Below, one piece after another: positions 35,701-44,881 of a stretch of DNA of 64,000 bases. The DNA comes from Oscillospiraceae bacterium (GTDB taxonomy: Bacteria > Bacillota > Clostridia > Oscillospirales > Ruminococcaceae). A model generated the notes under the pieces. It searched no databases. It had not been told where the DNA came from and was given only the letters and a program-made list of their open reading frames with translations. Location: NCBI GenBank assembly GCA_021201135.1, contig JAJQGT010000008.1, positions 124,001 to 188,000 of the forward strand, written 5' to 3'. Each line of letters opens with the position of its first letter. Position 1 is the first letter of the stretch. A program made the translations under genes and the position numbers.

Positions 35701-37288
35701 AGAACACAATGATATTTTCTTCATAACTTTTATTCTGTTCTCTGATAGTCAGCTCTTTGTAAAGCCACTCAAAGATCAAGTTCTTACTTTCATCATCACA
35801 TACAATATTTCTTACTCCAATTACATCGTTATAGACATGAGGCAGTAAGCGGAGCCAGTGCATTTTGTCATTATTAGCTTTCTCCGCAACAAAAACCATC
35901 TTTACATCAGTAAAGTAATGCCGGACAGCAATGTCAATCACGATATTCTTCAGAATCTCAAATCTATACTCCGGTGTGCCCACAACGCCAATTGCGTTAA
36001 TTTCTTTAAAATCGCACACTATAGGTGCATTATGGACATTTTTGTACTCCTCGCAAAGCTGTTCAGGAATCTGTTGCAAATCATCTTCAATTTCAAGCTT
36101 TTCCTGCTTCTTATAGTCGATCTCTCTTTTTGAGATGACATCTCCACAACCAAGCCTTACACAAAGGTAATCCTCATCGTCGGGTGTTCTGTCAAACAGC
36201 TCCGGCGAAAAAGAATCAAGTCTTTGTGTCTCTGCATTCTGAGAAATATACAATTCTTCAAGTTCTTCCAGCTCTTGCTTGCGGCATTCTTCAATTTCAA
36301 CTTTCTTTTTTTCTACATATGCATTATATTTTTCTATCCTGTCCGCAGAGCTCTTTTTATAATCCTTATTGCTTTCTCTAATGCTTAAGACTGTTGTAAA
36401 TATTGCCATTGCTGCTGATATTCCTGACATAATAATCATGGTTCCTCCCATGAACGCCATAACTCCGGCAGCAATCAGCATTCCAAAGGAAGGTAGCAGT
36501 CTCGTAAATAAATCATTCTTCGGCTTTTGTGGTTTTGCGGGCGGATCGAGAATTTCAATCTTGTCATCGCAAATCACCGTTTTTACTCTTGTGTTTCTGT
36601 TAAACTTCGGATAATTATTACAATCAGGCTTGTCAGAATAGCTTAATGTATTGATATACAAGTCGTCCCTGATTTGTGAATATAAACGCTGGTCCTTCAG
36701 ATAGAAAAAGTAATCCGAAATCGACAAAAAATCCCCGTTTTCAACTATATCCCCACTCTTCGCCTTCTTGCCGTTTATATATACACCGTATGTAGCAGCC
36801 TTGATTTCAATTGTAAAGTACTCTCTATCACGCTTAAGAATAACCATGTCGTCTTTTACATAGTCGCTACGCAATGCAATCAGACATGTCAGATTTGTGC
36901 CTATAGTAACAGCTTTTGTCTCTGAAATATCAACGCTTCTTTCATATTTGGCTCTTCCGTCATCAAAATCTATCAAAAATTCAAACGAGAAAACGACGTT
37001 ATTTGATTCCTGATACTTGACCTGGAGAATATCGCCATGGATAAGTTCCTTAGCTATCAGCTTTCTGATGTCACCAACGGTAAGATAAAGGTTATCTGAA
37101 CATCTTACAGCCCAATCAGAGCCATTCTTTTCAAACAATAGCTCAATAGGTTCAAAGAACAATTCTTTTCTCAAACGAACATCACAATCAATCCCCGTGC
37201 CGATTTTTATCTTGTGGGCGTCAGGAGCAAGTTCTATCTCTTTGTATAAATTGTTGCTTGAAAGTATGATCTTATATCTGCTATTCAT
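32786..37288 (-). CDS. essC: T7SS core ATPase EssC (FHA-TM-FtsK/SpoIIIE)
   Basis: 1500 residues, the usual EssC/YukBA length. Two N-terminal FHA-like domains (about 1-95 and 105-205) are followed by membrane helices at about 263-301 and three FtsK/SpoIIIE-type ATPase modules. Walker A motifs are TTGSGKS (about 683), SSQSGKT (about 1018) and a degenerate RDGAGKH (about 1299); Walker B motifs are LIIIVDEFAEL, IVLLIDNL and LVLVIDNQ. This is the motor that recognises and exports WXG100/LXG substrates across the membrane. It follows esaB by 13 bp. The FHA domains could bind Thr-phosphorylated partners; in other EssC proteins they often lack the canonical residues, and here I see no clear SxxH. Confidence 0.96.
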   Translation of the reverse strand: MNSRYKIILSSNNLYKEIELAPDAHKIKIGTGIDCDVRLRKELFFEPIELLFEKNGSDWAVRCSDNLYLTVGDIRKLIAKELIHGDILQVKYQESNNVVFSFEFLIDFDDGRAKYERSVDISETKAVTIGTNLTCLIALRSDYVKDDMVILKRDREYFTIEIKAATYGVYINGKKAKSGDIVENGDFLSISDYFFYLKDQRLYSQIRDDLYINTLSYSDKPDCNNYPKFNRNTRVKTVICDDKIEILDPPAKPQKPKNDLFTRLLPSFGMLIAAGVMAFMGGTMIIMSGISAAMAIFTTVLSIRESNKDYKKSSADRIEKYNAYVEKKKVEIEECRKQELEELEELYISQNAETQRLDSFSPELFDRTPDDEDYLCVRLGCGDVISKREIDYKKQEKLEIEDDLQQIPEQLCEEYKNVHNAPIVCDFKEINAIGVVGTPEYRFEILKNIVIDIAVRHYFTDVKMVFVAEKANNDKMHWLRLLPHVYNDVIGVRNIVCDDESKNLIFEWLYKELTIREQNKSYEENIIVFFYDEYGFKSHPISKFIDHAKDLGITFVFFGDSSADIPQGCGYIIKAKEGTAVLINAENKSEVSEFTYPLLPTGRAEKFVELLAPVYTEEISLEGTLTKNITMFELLNIFSVDDINLKSRWEQSQVFKSMAAPIGVSKTGIVSLDLHDKAHGPHGLVAGTTGSGKSELLQTYILSMITLFHPYEVAFVIIDFKGGGMVNQFKGLPHLLGAITNIDGKEITRSLKSIKAELQKRQRLFAEADVNHIDKYIKKFKSGEVKTALPHLIIIVDEFAELKAEQPEFMKELISAARIGRSLGVHLILATQKPSGQVNEQIWSNSRFKLCLKVQSREDSNEVIKSPLAAEIKEPGRAYLQVGNNEIFELFQSAYSGASEKVDGDSVKEFTIFSLTESGKRLPVYVQKKRNSGDGSTTQLDAIVNYVINYCSEIGLVKLPDICLPSLQRSIDFEPVIESGVFAGQYGVEIGVYDDPDTQYQGRYTIDLGSNNLMIIGSSQSGKTNMLQGIVRSLTAHYAPDEVNIYIIDFASMVLKNFEKLNHVGGVVCPSEDEKLKNLFKLLKDEIDRRKEKLMSVGVSSFVAYKEAGATDLPLIVLLIDNLSALKELYFQEDDELLGLCREGLAVGISIVIANSQTSGIGYKYLSNFSSRIAMFCNDSNEYSSLFDHCSERVEDIPGRCIIKLDNSFYECQSYLAFKGEKEIDRVHNIKRYVADTNAVNRNAFAKRIPLIPASLTEGYMIEQLGSYMREEFSIVAGVDYATVTPYVVDFSTIGLLAVTGRDGAGKHNWVKYSLDVLNIMHPSASKVYAVDNVNKNLSSFRKLGNITEYTMVAEEAVTYVKSIESQLKERYESLVDGNENALDDAELLVLVIDNQDALTAICNTPDALVAYKNIVGRYRNMKVCIIVFVENANIPYSAPEILKNIRDQRNIMFFDDISNMKIFDVPLAMLRNFKKAIETGDGYYIKDKEYVKLKTALSS

Positions 37289-37301
37289 TATCAGTCCTCA
37301 C

Positions 37302-37553
37302 TTAGTTCGTATAATTCACAACGCTACCATTTCTCACGCCAAACTCTGCTAACGTTTTGTTACCCTTTAGTAATGCAATAGGATTCTCCATTTTAAGATA
37401 ACAATTTTTTATATTGGTTGTGTCAATTTCAAGCCCATATGCTCGGTTTAAAGCTATAACCAAGTCATTTGCGGAAATATCAAGAGGAACCTCTAAGTCA
37501 AAAGACATTCCTTTTTTTGTTATATTAAAAAGGATAATCGCTTTATTGTTCAT
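37302..37553 (-). CDS. esaB: EsaB/YukD ubiquitin-like T7SS component
   Basis: 83 residues with the beta-grasp pattern of YukD/EsaB (SFDLEVPLDISANDLVIALN, then LAEFGVRNGSVV). YukD is essential for T7 secretion in Bacillus and EsaB regulates or is required for it in Staphylococcus. Encoded between the CpaE-like ATPase and essC with 11-13 bp gaps. Confidence 0.9.
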   Translation of the reverse strand: MNNKAIILFNITKKGMSFDLEVPLDISANDLVIALNRAYGLEIDTTNIKNCYLKMENPIALLKGNKTLAEFGVRNGSVVNYTN

Positions 37554-37564
37554 TCCTTCACCTA

Positions 37565-38623
37565 CTATATCATTAAGAGTGCAACCCGCTGGAGACCACC
37601 TTCCTTTGCCAAATCTGAAGCAGTCAACTTATCATAATTGAAAATATGCTCAACGTATTCACTTACCGCAAACTTCGTCGGTATGTGCGCTGATATTATT
37701 GCATTTTCACTCTCTTTGTCAAAGTCATTACAAACAAAGATGTATTTCTCACTGCTTATATCGCTAATATTGTCTACCAGCAAATTAGTCGTAAAAACTG
37801 AGTTTTCATTTTGCCTGGTTACAATAACCACCTTATCAGCTATATTGATAAGACTTGCTTCAGCTTCTCCAAAGGATGAATCTGCATCTACGATTATATA
37901 ATCAAATTCAGCAGATCCTTTCGCACCCTGAGCGATTATCTCGTATATGGAGTAGTCCACTCCTAAAGAAACCAATGAAGCCTTGAGAAGGGGCAGATAG
38001 TAAAACATCTCCTGACGGATGGAACTCCTGATATCTCTGTATGTATTGTAACCAGGATCTGCCAGCTTCGCATAAACATCTGCCTCCATTATCACAGTTC
38101 TGTTTTCAAACATCCGTTGAAATGACTGGAGTCGTCCTGCGTTTATGTAAAGTACACGCTTATAGTTTTCTGTCAGACATGCTGCAGCACCCAAGGCTAT
38201 TGTAGTTTTCCCGACCCCACCACACGCCGAATAGACAAGAATAATCTGCGTTTCTTTCTTCTCATATGCAGATACCTTCGGCAGAATTTCACTCTTGCCT
38301 ATTATCTGATTAAAAATCTCCTTGATACTGGTATACTTAAAAACTCTATTTACATTCTGGTCATCATTCTGATTGTCCTCATCATGTTCTGTCATCAGAA
38401 ATATATTACCGATATTATGTCTTTGCAACGAAATGTCGTACATATCCTCCGAAATTACAAGAACATCTGCTTTCTGTGGAAAGGAAAAAAGAGTATTAAA
38501 ATAGTTCTTATCAGTGATAATCTCCAAGTCGACTTTATCGAAAAAGTCTGCTACAAATTTAAATTGCAAGGGTAAGATATAGTTGACATCAGTGTCCGCA
38601 ATTATAATCCGAAGCTTAACCAT
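37565..38623 (-). CDS. CpaE/TadZ-like MinD-family ATPase with receiver-like N-terminus
   Basis: 352 residues. The first ~110 resemble a degenerate response-receiver fold (LRIIIADTDVNY, ADVLVISEDMYD). A MinD/ParA-type ATPase follows, with deviant Walker A GGVGKTT at about residue 136, FDYIIVDADS as Walker B, and VIVTRQNEN. This order is that of CpaE/TadZ, which place secretion or pilus machines at cell poles. It lies between an FHA protein and EsaB in the T7SS run, so I infer a role in placing or assembling the secretion apparatus. GGAGG precedes the ATG. Confidence 0.82.
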   Translation of the reverse strand: MVKLRIIIADTDVNYILPLQFKFVADFFDKVDLEIITDKNYFNTLFSFPQKADVLVISEDMYDISLQRHNIGNIFLMTEHDEDNQNDDQNVNRVFKYTSIKEIFNQIIGKSEILPKVSAYEKKETQIILVYSACGGVGKTTIALGAAACLTENYKRVLYINAGRLQSFQRMFENRTVIMEADVYAKLADPGYNTYRDIRSSIRQEMFYYLPLLKASLVSLGVDYSIYEIIAQGAKGSAEFDYIIVDADSSFGEAEASLINIADKVVIVTRQNENSVFTTNLLVDNISDISSEKYIFVCNDFDKESENAIISAHIPTKFAVSEYVEHIFNYDKLTASDLAKEGGLQRVALLMI

Positions 38624-38635
38624 ACCATCTCCTCC

Positions 38636-39523
38636 TTACTTTTCTACTACCTGAAAATTACTATTTGCCAATCCAAGCACATCTCCGCTTTTGATCGGAT
38701 AAGGCCGGTTCGGTTGCAAACGCACCCCATTAATGTAAGTACCATTTACGCTCTTCAGGTCGGTCACCATATACTGTAATCCGTTTCTCGTTATCTTACA
38801 GTGAGATCGGCTTATCATCTTATTGAAGGGCACCACTCCGTCGACAATATCTGCCTTTTTCCCGATAGTAAAATCGTCTTTGGTTATCACAATCTCTATT
38901 TGCGATGGCTCACCCATTGCAACAAGCTTCATCTGTCCGGAAGACAAACTATGAGACATCTTGCTGCCTATTATGGTTGCATATAGGTTTTCCAAAGACA
39001 GAGTTCCGTTCGACAGATTTTCAACGAGCTGTTCCGCTCTCGGTGACGAAAGGGATGGCCTTCTCTGAATCGTCCTGATTAGACTTGTCCTCAACACATT
39101 TTCAAAGCTTGAAACATCGTCAAATAATCTTTCTGCAATTGGCAAGTAGATAAGCTGAACCCTATACGTAAACTGGTCAATATAAATCCTGTCAAAAGAA
39201 ATATCTATATTCTGACATGAAAGAAAGCCGTTATTTTTAACGTTCAAAATATTTGCGATAAGATTAGTACAAATCGCCATAAAGCCCTCTGCATCAAGAG
39301 ACGGCAAAAGATACGACAGCTGTTTGTACTCGTTGGTTAAATAATAAATCTGCGTTTTCCCGTTATATAACATCTTCATACATTTTACAAAGCATCCATT
39401 TGTCTGACTTTGCAAAACTTTGTATTCCGTTGATGAAAAAGTGCAATTATCATTCAGAATATATGAAAAATTTGCGCCACACATCATTTCCTCAACATAC
39501 TTATTATCCATCACCGAGTTCAT
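38636..39523 (-). CDS. FHA-domain protein with DUF6382-like N-terminus
   Basis: 295 residues. The N-terminal ~190 residues (SYILNDN, LLPSLDAEGFMAICTNLI, FDRIYIDQFTYRVQLIYLP) resemble the DUF6382 domain often fused to FHA in Clostridia. The fold could be related to the pseudokinase part of EssB, but I cannot show this. The C-terminal FHA (about 205-292) has all key positions: SRSHCKI, DLKSVNGTYING. It should bind a phosphothreonine, probably on a kinase or adaptor from this locus, and tether it to the T7SS. No membrane segment is seen, unlike true EssB. Confidence 0.8.
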   Translation of the reverse strand: MNSVMDNKYVEEMMCGANFSYILNDNCTFSSTEYKVLQSQTNGCFVKCMKMLYNGKTQIYYLTNEYKQLSYLLPSLDAEGFMAICTNLIANILNVKNNGFLSCQNIDISFDRIYIDQFTYRVQLIYLPIAERLFDDVSSFENVLRTSLIRTIQRRPSLSSPRAEQLVENLSNGTLSLENLYATIIGSKMSHSLSSGQMKLVAMGEPSQIEIVITKDDFTIGKKADIVDGVVPFNKMISRSHCKITRNGLQYMVTDLKSVNGTYINGVRLQPNRPYPIKSGDVLGLANSNFQVVEK

Positions 39524-39610
39524 ATCTGTAACCCCCCTATTTGTTTCAACTTGCTATTCATTCGCCAATAACCCCTCTCAACATCCAGTCAGCAATATCC
39601 TCACCCATAC

Positions 39611-39637
39611 CCCACGCACCGTTTCCCGATGCGTGGG
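39611..39637. repeat. Hairpin between kinase gene and FHA gene
   Basis: CCCACGCA pairs with TGCGTGGG around an 11-nt loop, within the 137-bp gap of the T7SS run. No T run on the minus strand; a processing site or partial terminator separating signalling genes from secretion genes is possible. Confidence 0.5.
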
Positions 39638-39660
39638 ATTATTATGATAGTCATGGATGA

Positions 39661-42600
39661 TTAATATGCAGGGATGCTTACAGAGAAGGTCTTTGTAAGG
39701 CTTGAAGCATTATACTTGGTGGCATCCTCTCCGGCACCATTTACCTGATAAGAGTATATCGTAGCACTCACTGACGTTGCGTTAGTAGTCGACAGCGAAA
39801 CTGTCATCCAATCACTGGTAACTGAAGCAGATCTTGCACTTGATGAAGTACTGCCCCATGCGTTCCATGAAAGAACAGTATACGTTGCAGAACTACTACC
39901 CGCTGTAAGCTTGATTGCCTGACCATAACTATTATAGCCAGAAGCTATTGTCAAAGTATATGTAACGCGTACTTGTACACTTGTAGCAGTTCTGTTTTTA
40001 TATTCAAACTGAGCTGTATACGTTATCTTAGGGTTACTGGAACGAGGTCCAGTATAGGTAGTAGTACCCATCGAGATTGGTTCATACTTGAACGTAATTG
40101 TCTGTGAAGATTTGCAATCAACTGTTTGATCAGCCGGGTTATTATAACCGCTGAACGTTTTTGGCGAAATTATCTGTGCTGTGCCATAGTTATACGTTAC
40201 CGTGTCTTGTCCCAAAGACGTTCCGTTGGTGGACTGATATATGATGGTGTAGGTAACAGTGCTTACAGTCGCCGTAGCGTAGATATTACTCGAAGTTACA
40301 TTATCTGTAACCTTGATATACTCTGAGCCGTGCGAACTTATAGTATAACCTGTATCAGCAGTATAGGTAATAGTCAGCTCATCACCGTAATATATAGATG
40401 TTCCACTGGATAAGTAGCCTGTACCCGCTCCGGATGGCGACGATGACCTGTATACCGTGATTTGATAGCCAGTACCACTGTTCCAACTCAAGGAATAAGC
40501 CTTAGCAGAAACATTTGCATATATAGCACTTGATGTTACATTATCCGTAACTGTAATCGACGATGAACCGTTGGAGTTAATCGTATAACCCGTATCTGCG
40601 GTATAGGTTACCGACAGAACGTCTCCATAGTAAACGGTTGAACCATTGCTTATAGTTCCAGTACTTGCATTGCCGTACGGAGAAGAGGTTCTTGTTACTG
40701 TTACACTATAACCTGTTCCTCCAGACCAACTTACCGAGTAACTCTTGATACTTACCGTAGCGTAAATATCACTCGATGTGACATTACCGGTAACAGTGAT
40801 CGACGAAGAGCCGTTATTACTGATTGTATAGCCGGTGCTTGCCGTGTATGTTACCGACAAGGTATCACCATAGTAGATAGTAGAGCCGTTGCTCAAGGTT
40901 CCTGTGCTTCCGCTTCCGTAGGGCGAGGAAGTTCTCGATACAGCAACGGTATATCCCGTTCCATCTGACCAGCTTAACGAATAGCTGTTGGCACTGACGG
41001 TTGCATAGATGTCATTTGAAGTAACATTGCCATTGACTGTGATGGATGGAGCTCCGCTTGATTTGATTGTGCAACCTGTTACCGCAGTATAAGTTACAGA
41101 CAAAACGTCTCCGTAATAGATGGTCGAGCCGTTATAGATTGTTCCCGTACTTGCCTTTCCATACGGTGAGGATGTCCTTGTTACAGTAACGGTATATGTT
41201 GATTCTTCAGACCAACTTGCGTAATAAGTATTTGCACTTACGACAGCGTAAATATCATTGGAAGTTACGTTCCCGGAAACAGTTATGTACGATGAGCCGT
41301 TATCACTTATTGTGTAACCGGTGTCCGCAGTATAGGTCACTGACAGAACGTCGCCGTAATAAACAGTTGCGCCGTTGTATAACGACCCTGAGCTTGCTTT
41401 TCCGTTCGGGGATGACGTTCTCGTTACGGTAACAGTATATCCTGTTTCATCTGTCCAGTATACTGTATAACTGTCTACAGTTACTGAGGCATAGATATCA
41501 CTTGAGGTAACATTGCCGGTAACAGTGATAGTTGATGCGCCGTTACTGCTGATCTTATAGCCGTTATCTGCCGTATAGGTTACGGACAAAACATCGCCAT
41601 AGTATACGGTCGAACCGTTGCTTATAGTTCCGGTGCTTGCCCCTGCACTTGACGAAGTTCTCTTGACCGTTACAGTGTATCCGTCTTCATCAGACCAGTA
41701 TACAGTATAGCTGTTTGCCGTCCAGTGTGCATACAGGGTGTGTGCAGTCTGTGTAGAAACCTCCGTAGATTCGGTAACCTTCTCGCCGCCCTGTGCGGAT
41801 GTGTACCATCCCGCAAAGGTGTAGCCGGTTCTGGTAGGAGTCGGCAACGAGCCGTAAGAGCTTTCATAGTACACAGTTGTACTGCTCTGCGAAACCGAGC
41901 CGCCGTTAGCATCAAAGGTTACGGTAATCGGCTGTTTGCCTTTACTTACAATGAGGGTTATACTGGTACCCTTGACCTGAGACGTACCTGCTTCCGGCGA
42001 CTGGCTGATGACATCACCGGATGCTACATTGGCATCGTAATTCTCAAGCTTGTTTACCTTGAAGCCCTGTTCTTCCAGAATCTCAACCGCATCTTCGTAG
42101 CTTTCGCCAGAAACATTGGGTACCGTGATGATTGACTTTCCACTGGAAACAACCAATGTTACCTTGTCGCCGCGCTTTACTTCTGTTCCTGTTACCGTGT
42201 CCTGGCTGATTACACAGTCCGTTTCAACATTATCATTCTGCTGATACTCAACAGTAACAACAAGCCCCAGTGATTCAAGCGTGCTCTGGGCTTCGGTAAG
42301 CGTCAAGCCTTCCACATCGGGAATTTCAAACGATTCCGGTCCCAAGGATACTACTATAGTGATAGAGCTTCCCTCTTCCACCTCTGTACCTGCATCAACG
42401 CTCTGGGAAATAACCTGACCGGCAGTAACGTTGTTGTTGTAAACTTCTTCAATCTGGATGTCCTTAAGTCCGGCTTGCTCAAGCTTTTCAATCGCTGTCG
42501 CCTGCTCATCCCAGATAACATATGGCACTGTGGATATTCCGTCTACTGCTTCCTGAACTGCGGTTCCGCTACTTACAGTAAGTGAAACCGTGCCATTGAC

Positions 42601-43914
42601 ACTCATATATGAGCCGCTTACAGGATCCTGCAAGATAATCTTGCCGGCAGGTATGTATTCCGATTCAATAGATTCTGCCGTTGCCGCAAGCAAATGCTCT
42701 GCCTCGATTGTTTCGATAGCTTCGTCTGCATACATTCCCTCTACATCAGGAACTACGACTATTCCGTCAGGTATGACTATCTTCTCGCTGAATTTGGAGA
42801 AGCTGATGACATCCAGCATAAGCAGCGCCATAAAGACTATGACCAGAGACAGTAGCACCGGTGTGAGAATCTTCAGCCATACAGGCATTCGATACAAATC
42901 TATCTTTTTTATCTTACCGTATCTTCTCTTTGCCGGGGGATCGGCATTAAGTTCGCTGACGAATGTAGCTATATCCGGAGTTCTGTCCTCGATACGGACA
43001 TTGAGAGCATTCATAATCGCAACTTCACGGCTTCTGGAAAGCTTCTTGCACAGCTTGCGAGGATTCTCCAGGATATCCTTGTTTTTGCTCTCATACTTTG
43101 CTCTGCGCTCCATGGCATCCGGAGGAGTTTTTCCTGTAATCATCTTATACAGCGTTGCCGAAACTGCATACACATCCGTATGCGGTCCCTGGTCCCCTCT
43201 GCTTCGATACTGCTCTTCAGGAGAATAACCCGGCTTGATGATAACTGTAAGGCTCTTGCTGTGAGAAGTGGTCGCATATCTCGATGCACCGAAATCTATA
43301 AGCTTTACTTCCCCGCTATTTGTCAGGAAGATATTATCTGGTGCAATATCCCTGTGCAACAGACCCTCTTCATGCACTACCTGCAAAGAACCCAAGATAG
43401 GTTGCAGCATTTCAACCGCTTTGTCCTCAGGAATTGTCTTTTCCCTCTTGAGGTAGTCGGCGAGCGTTTCACCCTCAAGGTATTCCATGACGATATAGGC
43501 AGTATCGTTTTCCTCGAAGCTGTCGAATATCTTCACTATACCAGGTTCATTCTGAAACTTTGCAAGGTGCTTTGCTTCTTCAACGAACTTCTTGAGTCCG
43601 TCGTGGAACTGATCGCTTTTTTCACCGTTGAAAACAGTTATCTGGGACTGCCCGGGCATTCTTGTTGAAAATTCTCCGGGAAGATATTCCTTTATGGCGA
43701 CTTTCTGCTCAAGTCTGCCGTCCCAGCCTAAGTATGTGACTCCAAAGCCTCCATACCCCAAAACCTTACCTATGATGTACCTGTTGTAAAGAATAGTTCC
43801 GGGGTCCATATGTATGGCTTCTGCCGCCTTTGTCCCGACGACATAACCACAGTGGGGACAAACCTGAAATTCATCCCCGAACAATTCCATACAACCTAGG
43901 CATCGTTTGCTCAT
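39661..43914 (-). CDS. Zinc-ribbon receptor Ser/Thr kinase with PASTA, InlB-like and MucBP-like repeats
   Basis: 1417 residues from the ATG at 43912-43914 (a longer frame lacks a ribosome site). Zinc ribbon at about 5-25 (CLGCMELF, CPHCGYVV). Kinase at about 45-320 with GYGGFGVTYLG, VAIKEYLP, HRDIAPDN and IDFGASR, so active. Membrane helix at about 348-371. Extracellular: four PASTA domains (about 383-660), one Listeria-Bacteroides/InlB repeat (about 660-738), six ~80-residue repeats (about 738-1218; SWSxGTGYTVTVxRTSS ... GNVTSSDIYA), a MucBP-like unit, and a C-terminal beta domain shared with the lipoprotein at 44005. PASTA domains sense peptidoglycan in PknB/PrkC. Probable surface-sensing regulator of the T7SS. 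Confidence 0.93.
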   Translation of the reverse strand: MSKRCLGCMELFGDEFQVCPHCGYVVGTKAAEAIHMDPGTILYNRYIIGKVLGYGGFGVTYLGWDGRLEQKVAIKEYLPGEFSTRMPGQSQITVFNGEKSDQFHDGLKKFVEEAKHLAKFQNEPGIVKIFDSFEENDTAYIVMEYLEGETLADYLKREKTIPEDKAVEMLQPILGSLQVVHEEGLLHRDIAPDNIFLTNSGEVKLIDFGASRYATTSHSKSLTVIIKPGYSPEEQYRSRGDQGPHTDVYAVSATLYKMITGKTPPDAMERRAKYESKNKDILENPRKLCKKLSRSREVAIMNALNVRIEDRTPDIATFVSELNADPPAKRRYGKIKKIDLYRMPVWLKILTPVLLSLVIVFMALLMLDVISFSKFSEKIVIPDGIVVVPDVEGMYADEAIETIEAEHLLAATAESIESEYIPAGKIILQDPVSGSYMSVNGTVSLTVSSGTAVQEAVDGISTVPYVIWDEQATAIEKLEQAGLKDIQIEEVYNNNVTAGQVISQSVDAGTEVEEGSSITIVVSLGPESFEIPDVEGLTLTEAQSTLESLGLVVTVEYQQNDNVETDCVISQDTVTGTEVKRGDKVTLVVSSGKSIITVPNVSGESYEDAVEILEEQGFKVNKLENYDANVASGDVISQSPEAGTSQVKGTSITLIVSKGKQPITVTFDANGGSVSQSSTTVYYESSYGSLPTPTRTGYTFAGWYTSAQGGEKVTESTEVSTQTAHTLYAHWTANSYTVYWSDEDGYTVTVKRTSSSAGASTGTISNGSTVYYGDVLSVTYTADNGYKISSNGASTITVTGNVTSSDIYASVTVDSYTVYWTDETGYTVTVTRTSSPNGKASSGSLYNGATVYYGDVLSVTYTADTGYTISDNGSSYITVSGNVTSNDIYAVVSANTYYASWSEESTYTVTVTRTSSPYGKASTGTIYNGSTIYYGDVLSVTYTAVTGCTIKSSGAPSITVNGNVTSNDIYATVSANSYSLSWSDGTGYTVAVSRTSSPYGSGSTGTLSNGSTIYYGDTLSVTYTASTGYTISNNGSSSITVTGNVTSSDIYATVSIKSYSVSWSGGTGYSVTVTRTSSPYGNASTGTISNGSTVYYGDVLSVTYTADTGYTINSNGSSSITVTDNVTSSAIYANVSAKAYSLSWNSGTGYQITVYRSSSPSGAGTGYLSSGTSIYYGDELTITYTADTGYTISSHGSEYIKVTDNVTSSNIYATATVSTVTYTIIYQSTNGTSLGQDTVTYNYGTAQIISPKTFSGYNNPADQTVDCKSSQTITFKYEPISMGTTTYTGPRSSNPKITYTAQFEYKNRTATSVQVRVTYTLTIASGYNSYGQAIKLTAGSSSATYTVLSWNAWGSTSSSARSASVTSDWMTVSLSTTNATSVSATIYSYQVNGAGEDATKYNASSLTKTFSVSIPAY

Positions 43915-44004
43915 ATTAATCCACTTCCTTCTAAAGATAAACTTGTATAAATGTCTTTTTTGCAATATTTGATGATGCTAACCATTTGAAAATGCTTCTA
44001 GTGA

Positions 44005-44772
44005 TTAATATGCAGGGATGTTTACGTCGAAAGAATATGTTGCACCGGAGCCCATTTCATCTCCAACTGCATTAGTATTGTATGAGTATACCGATGCACT
44101 CACTGTCGTCTGATTTGTGGTCGACAGCGGAACAGTAACCCAGTCAGTCGTTGCTGATGCTGTTCTCGAATCAGATGCCAAATCCGCCCATGTGCCAAAA
44201 CTTACGACCGTAGCAGCACTTGAAGTATTTTCTCCGACTGTCAGCTGAACTAATTGAGCATAGCTATCATAACCGTCGGCTATCGTCAATGTCCATGTAG
44301 CGCGTATCTGCACGCTCGTTGCAGTCCTGTTCTGATACTCGAACTCGGCTAGATATGTTACATTTGGACTGGTAGAACGAGTTCCGGAATACGCGCTGTT
44401 TGTGACGGATGACGGCGTATATATGAATGTGATTGTCTTCGCAGTTGTGGAATCCCATACTACGCTTTGTGCGCTCGGTGTCGTATAGCCACTGAACGAC
44501 TTATCAGGCGATACGCTCTTGGTTTCACCGTAGGTACCAGATACCGTGCTCGTGCCAAGAGAAGTTCCGTTCGAGGATACATAAACTATGTCATATGTGT
44601 AACTATCAGTAGTTGCCGTATCATAGGAATCATTATCAGGAATCTCAGACGATTCCGACTCCAAGGATTCTTCACTTTCTTCGGTGGTCGCAGTCCCACA
44701 GCCCACTGCAAAAATCATGACAAACATCAGAAAAAGCAAAATGATTCCATATATTTTTTTACTACATTTCAT
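44005..44772 (-). CDS. Lipoprotein carrying the kinase's C-terminal ectodomain
   Basis: 255 residues: signal peptide with lipobox FAVGC, an acidic Ser/Glu linker, then a MucBP-like unit (YVSSNGTSLG...FSGYTTPS) and a beta-rich domain (FEYQNRTATSVQIRATWTLTIADGY in shortened form, ending DVNIPAY). Both parts align along their length with the last ~200 residues of the kinase encoded 90 bp downstream, which ends SVSIPAY. It may bind the same ligand, compete with the kinase, or present the domain at the membrane. AGGAGG precedes the ATG. Confidence 0.82.
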   Translation of the reverse strand: MKCSKKIYGIILLFLMFVMIFAVGCGTATTEESEESLESESSEIPDNDSYDTATTDSYTYDIVYVSSNGTSLGTSTVSGTYGETKSVSPDKSFSGYTTPSAQSVVWDSTTAKTITFIYTPSSVTNSAYSGTRSTSPNVTYLAEFEYQNRTATSVQIRATWTLTIADGYDSYAQLVQLTVGENTSSAATVVSFGTWADLASDSRTASATTDWVTVPLSTTNQTTVSASVYSYNTNAVGDEMGSGATYSFDVNIPAY

Positions 44773-44881
44773 GTGAAATGCCTCCTAATGTAATATATTT
44801 ACAGGTAATCTAAGAAAACCCGTACGAAACCTCTTTAAATCGCCCATGTCAAGTAGACAGCTCAAAAAGCAAAAGAAAGTT

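Noticed and set aside
38636-39523. Calling this gene essB
   Set aside because: No membrane helix and an added FHA domain; resemblance of the N-terminal part to the EssB pseudokinase cannot be shown from the sequence alone.
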